A stretch of 6,868 nucleotides of DNA from JBCCOW01 sp038749105 (lineage in GTDB: Bacteria > Planctomycetota > Phycisphaerae > Phycisphaerales > Phycisphaeraceae): NCBI GenBank assembly GCA_038749105.1, contig JBCDIM010000114.1, positions 1 to 6,868 on the forward strand, given 5' to 3'. The notes under the pieces were generated by a model. It was not told where the DNA came from and made no database searches. It worked only from the letters and a program-made list of their open reading frames with translations. Positions 5,894 to 6,868 of the stretch are shown one piece after another; position 1 is the stretch's first letter; each line of letters starts with the position of its first letter. The position numbers and the translations under genes were made by a program.

Positions 5894-6664
5894 ATGTTTG
5901 CTAGAAAAGTTCTTCCGGTCCCGGGCGCTGCAACCGTCTCGTGTATCGCTGGCCTTGTGGCCTCCCTGCACGCCAACCCGTCACAGGCTGTCCAGGTTGA
6001 CGTCCCCGCGATCGATGACGTCCGTATCACGCTGCCACCCGGCGGCTCATTTGTGCTGACCGACGGCGAGTCTGCGATCTTTTCTGATGTCAGTGCCTCA
6101 GGCGAAATCAACGCGGTCGGTCTCGAGTTCCCAGTCGCCAACCTGCCGGACCTGCCTATCCAGAGCGTCTCGCTACGGCTCTACGTCTCCCTCTTCGAGT
6201 CCACCAACGATGGCCTCGGCAATGTCGAGTTCCCCGTCATCCTGCCGATCGTTGGTAGCGGTGGATTCGATGGCGAATTCACAATCACTGATGTCTTCGC
6301 TTTCGTCTCTTTCGATCCTGTCACCGTCGATGACATCGGCGTCCTTGACATCCCGCTGCCACTCGACACGCCGGTCAACTTCCCCGGTGGCCCCTCCGGC
6401 GACACCTTCGGATCATTCCTCGAACGCGCTTTCGAACTGGAGGAAACAGTCAACGATCCCGGGCTCGCGTTCACACTCGACCTGCCTGTCGCCATCCCCG
6501 CTGAGCTCACCTGGGGCCTACTCACCACCGAGGGCGCCGCCTCACCGATCGGTGACCAGATCCCACCCACCCTCCGCTTAACTTTCGTCCCAGAACCGAC
6601 GTCCCTCCTGATCTTCTTACCTGCTCTTGGCCTGAGCATCGGGCGTCGATACCGCCGTCTTTGA
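5894..6664 (+). CDS. Secreted PEP-CTERM sorting-domain protein, function unknown
   Basis: This is an exported protein of 256 residues. The N-terminus (MFARK, then a hydrophobic stretch at about 6-27) is a signal peptide with probable cleavage after SQA (residue 32). The C-terminus has the tripartite PEP-CTERM tail: VPEPTS (P233-E234-P235), a short membrane segment LLIFLPALGLSIG (238-250), and the basic end RRYRRL. In known systems this tail is recognised and cleaved by an exosortase during delivery to the cell surface or extracellular matrix. The body between is acidic, Gly- and Pro-rich and predicted mostly beta strand (for example SVSLRLYVSLFES and PPTLRLTFVPEP). This recalls DNRLRE-type beta-sandwich modules, but only loosely. 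I see no catalytic motif; a structural or adhesive surface role is the likeliest guess. No exosortase is in the window. Codon choice is more mixed than in the neighbours, with more GAT, TCT and GTC/GTT variety. The gene lies between ribH and nusB. Confidence 0.85.
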   Translation: MFARKVLPVPGAATVSCIAGLVASLHANPSQAVQVDVPAIDDVRITLPPGGSFVLTDGESAIFSDVSASGEINAVGLEFPVANLPDLPIQSVSLRLYVSLFESTNDGLGNVEFPVILPIVGSGGFDGEFTITDVFAFVSFDPVTVDDIGVLDIPLPLDTPVNFPGGPSGDTFGSFLERAFELEETVNDPGLAFTLDLPVAIPAELTWGLLTTEGAASPIGDQIPPTLRLTFVPEPTSLLIFLPALGLSIGRRYRRL

Positions 6665-6682
6665 TCACGCCCACCGGCGTGA
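6665..6682 (+). terminator. Hairpin immediately after the PEP-CTERM gene
   Basis: TCACGCC (6665-6671), loop CACC, then GGCGTGA (6676-6682) form a perfect 7-base stem starting one base after the TGA stop. No T-run follows (GCACACGA), so it is a terminator only by position and stem quality. It would separate this transcript from nusB, which has its own -10 box 31 bases further on. Confidence 0.5.
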
Positions 6683-6713
6683 GCACACGAAGCCGACCAC
6701 CTCATCGACCCGC

Positions 6714-6719
6714 TACGAT
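6714..6719 (+). promoter_or_regulatory. Putative -10 box of the nusB-like gene, leaderless arrangement
   Basis: TACGAT is followed by 6 bases (GCCGCG) and the ATG at 6726, with no Shine-Dalgarno. It has the same geometry as rarA, the sulfatase gene and ribH. The ATG at 6718 overlapping the box is out of frame. Confidence 0.5.
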
Positions 6720-6725
6720 GCCGCG

Positions 6726-6868
6726 ATGAGCCAAGGCCAATCGAACACCCGTGACGTCCGCCGACTCGCCATGCAGGCCCTCTACCTGCTCGATGTCACG
6801 CAGCCCATCCCCGCCCCCACCCGCCGACCCGAACCCGCACCCCCGCGTCTCCCCCGTCCACCCCGCAC
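6726..6868 (+). CDS. nusB: Transcription antitermination factor NusB, N-terminal fragment (probable)
   Basis: Forty-seven complete codons are visible before the window edge. The stretch TRDVRRLAMQALYLLDVTQ (8-26) matches the first helix of NusB, whose family pattern is RRxAxxxALYxxD. NusB binds NusE (ribosomal protein S10) and boxA RNA to support antitermination of rRNA operons. Occurrence close downstream of ribH agrees with the frequent ribH-nusB pairing. Residues 27-47 are oddly proline- and arginine-rich (PIPAPTRRPEPAPP and on) where the second NusB helix would be expected. This could be a family-specific insertion, or a frame shift in the gene or the sequence; the other two frames are just as proline-rich, so the window cannot decide. 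The ATG at 6726 is chosen for its position before the helix and for the TACGAT box 6 bases upstream. Confidence 0.72.
   Translation, partial: MSQGQSNTRDVRRLAMQALYLLDVTQPIPAPTRRPEPAPPRLPRPPR
6804..6864 (-). other. Run of nine G-tracts on the minus strand (G-quadruplex-capable)
   Basis: The plus strand has C-runs at 6804-6806, 6809-6812, 6814-6818, 6820-6822, 6828-6830, 6834-6836, 6840-6844, 6851-6855 and 6861-6864. Every spacer is 1-6 bases, so the minus strand fits the G3+ N1-7 quadruplex pattern several times over. It lies in the early coding part of the nusB-like gene, on the template strand. It may only reflect proline codons (CCC) in a GC-rich genome. Confidence 0.4.

Noticed and set aside
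1..6868. CRISPR arrays, tRNA or rRNA genes, insertion sequences, toxin-antitoxin or defence genes
   Set aside because: I saw no spaced direct repeats, RNA gene signatures, transposase motifs or terminal inverted repeats. Apart from the short left-edge fragment, the content is well-recognised families plus one surface protein, so I do not claim a new multi-gene system.

Overview
The window is GC-rich bacterial chromosome, with coding strands dominated by C-ending codons (CTC, GCC, ATC, GAC). A secreted protein ending in a PEP-CTERM sorting tail lies next to a sulfatase and ordinary bacterial housekeeping genes. Together with mostly Shine-Dalgarno-free starts, this suggests a Planctomycetes-type bacterium, perhaps class Phycisphaerae. 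That placement is an inference from gene style; there is no rRNA or marker alignment behind it.

Layout, left to right. Positions 1-99 hold the last 32 codons of an unidentified plus-strand gene, whose tail overlaps the tail of the minus-strand rarA/mgsA gene (74-1432), a AAA+ replication-fork maintenance ATPase. A 222-base divergent gap leads to a plus-strand gene for a membrane chemoreceptor (methyl-accepting chemotaxis protein, 1655-3769) with a long all-helical periplasmic sensor. A 45-base gap with two hairpins separates it from a convergent minus-strand sulfatase-family hydrolase (3815-5245) that has no signal peptide. An 81-base divergent promoter region with a strong central dyad separates the sulfatase from ribH, lumazine synthase (5327-5803). 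A PEP-CTERM secreted protein (5894-6664) with its own promoter and leader follows. The window ends in the start of a nusB-like gene (6726 to the edge).

How the parts relate. No operon is evident: nearly every gene has its own promoter-like signal and three of the junctions are divergent or convergent. ribH and nusB are often adjacent in bacteria; here the PEP-CTERM gene sits between them. The chemoreceptor has no che genes beside it, the sulfatase has no sulfatase-maturing enzyme beside it, and the PEP-CTERM protein has no exosortase beside it, so each must rely on partners elsewhere.

The most striking signal is at the promoters. Four of the six genes whose start is visible (rarA, sulfatase, ribH, nusB) have a TAnnnT -10 box ending exactly 6 or 7 bases before the start codon and no Shine-Dalgarno sequence. 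This is the arrangement expected for leaderless mRNAs. The other two, the chemoreceptor and the PEP-CTERM protein, both carry N-terminal membrane or export segments and have purine-rich Shine-Dalgarno sequences instead. I found no RNA gene, CRISPR array, insertion sequence or integration site.
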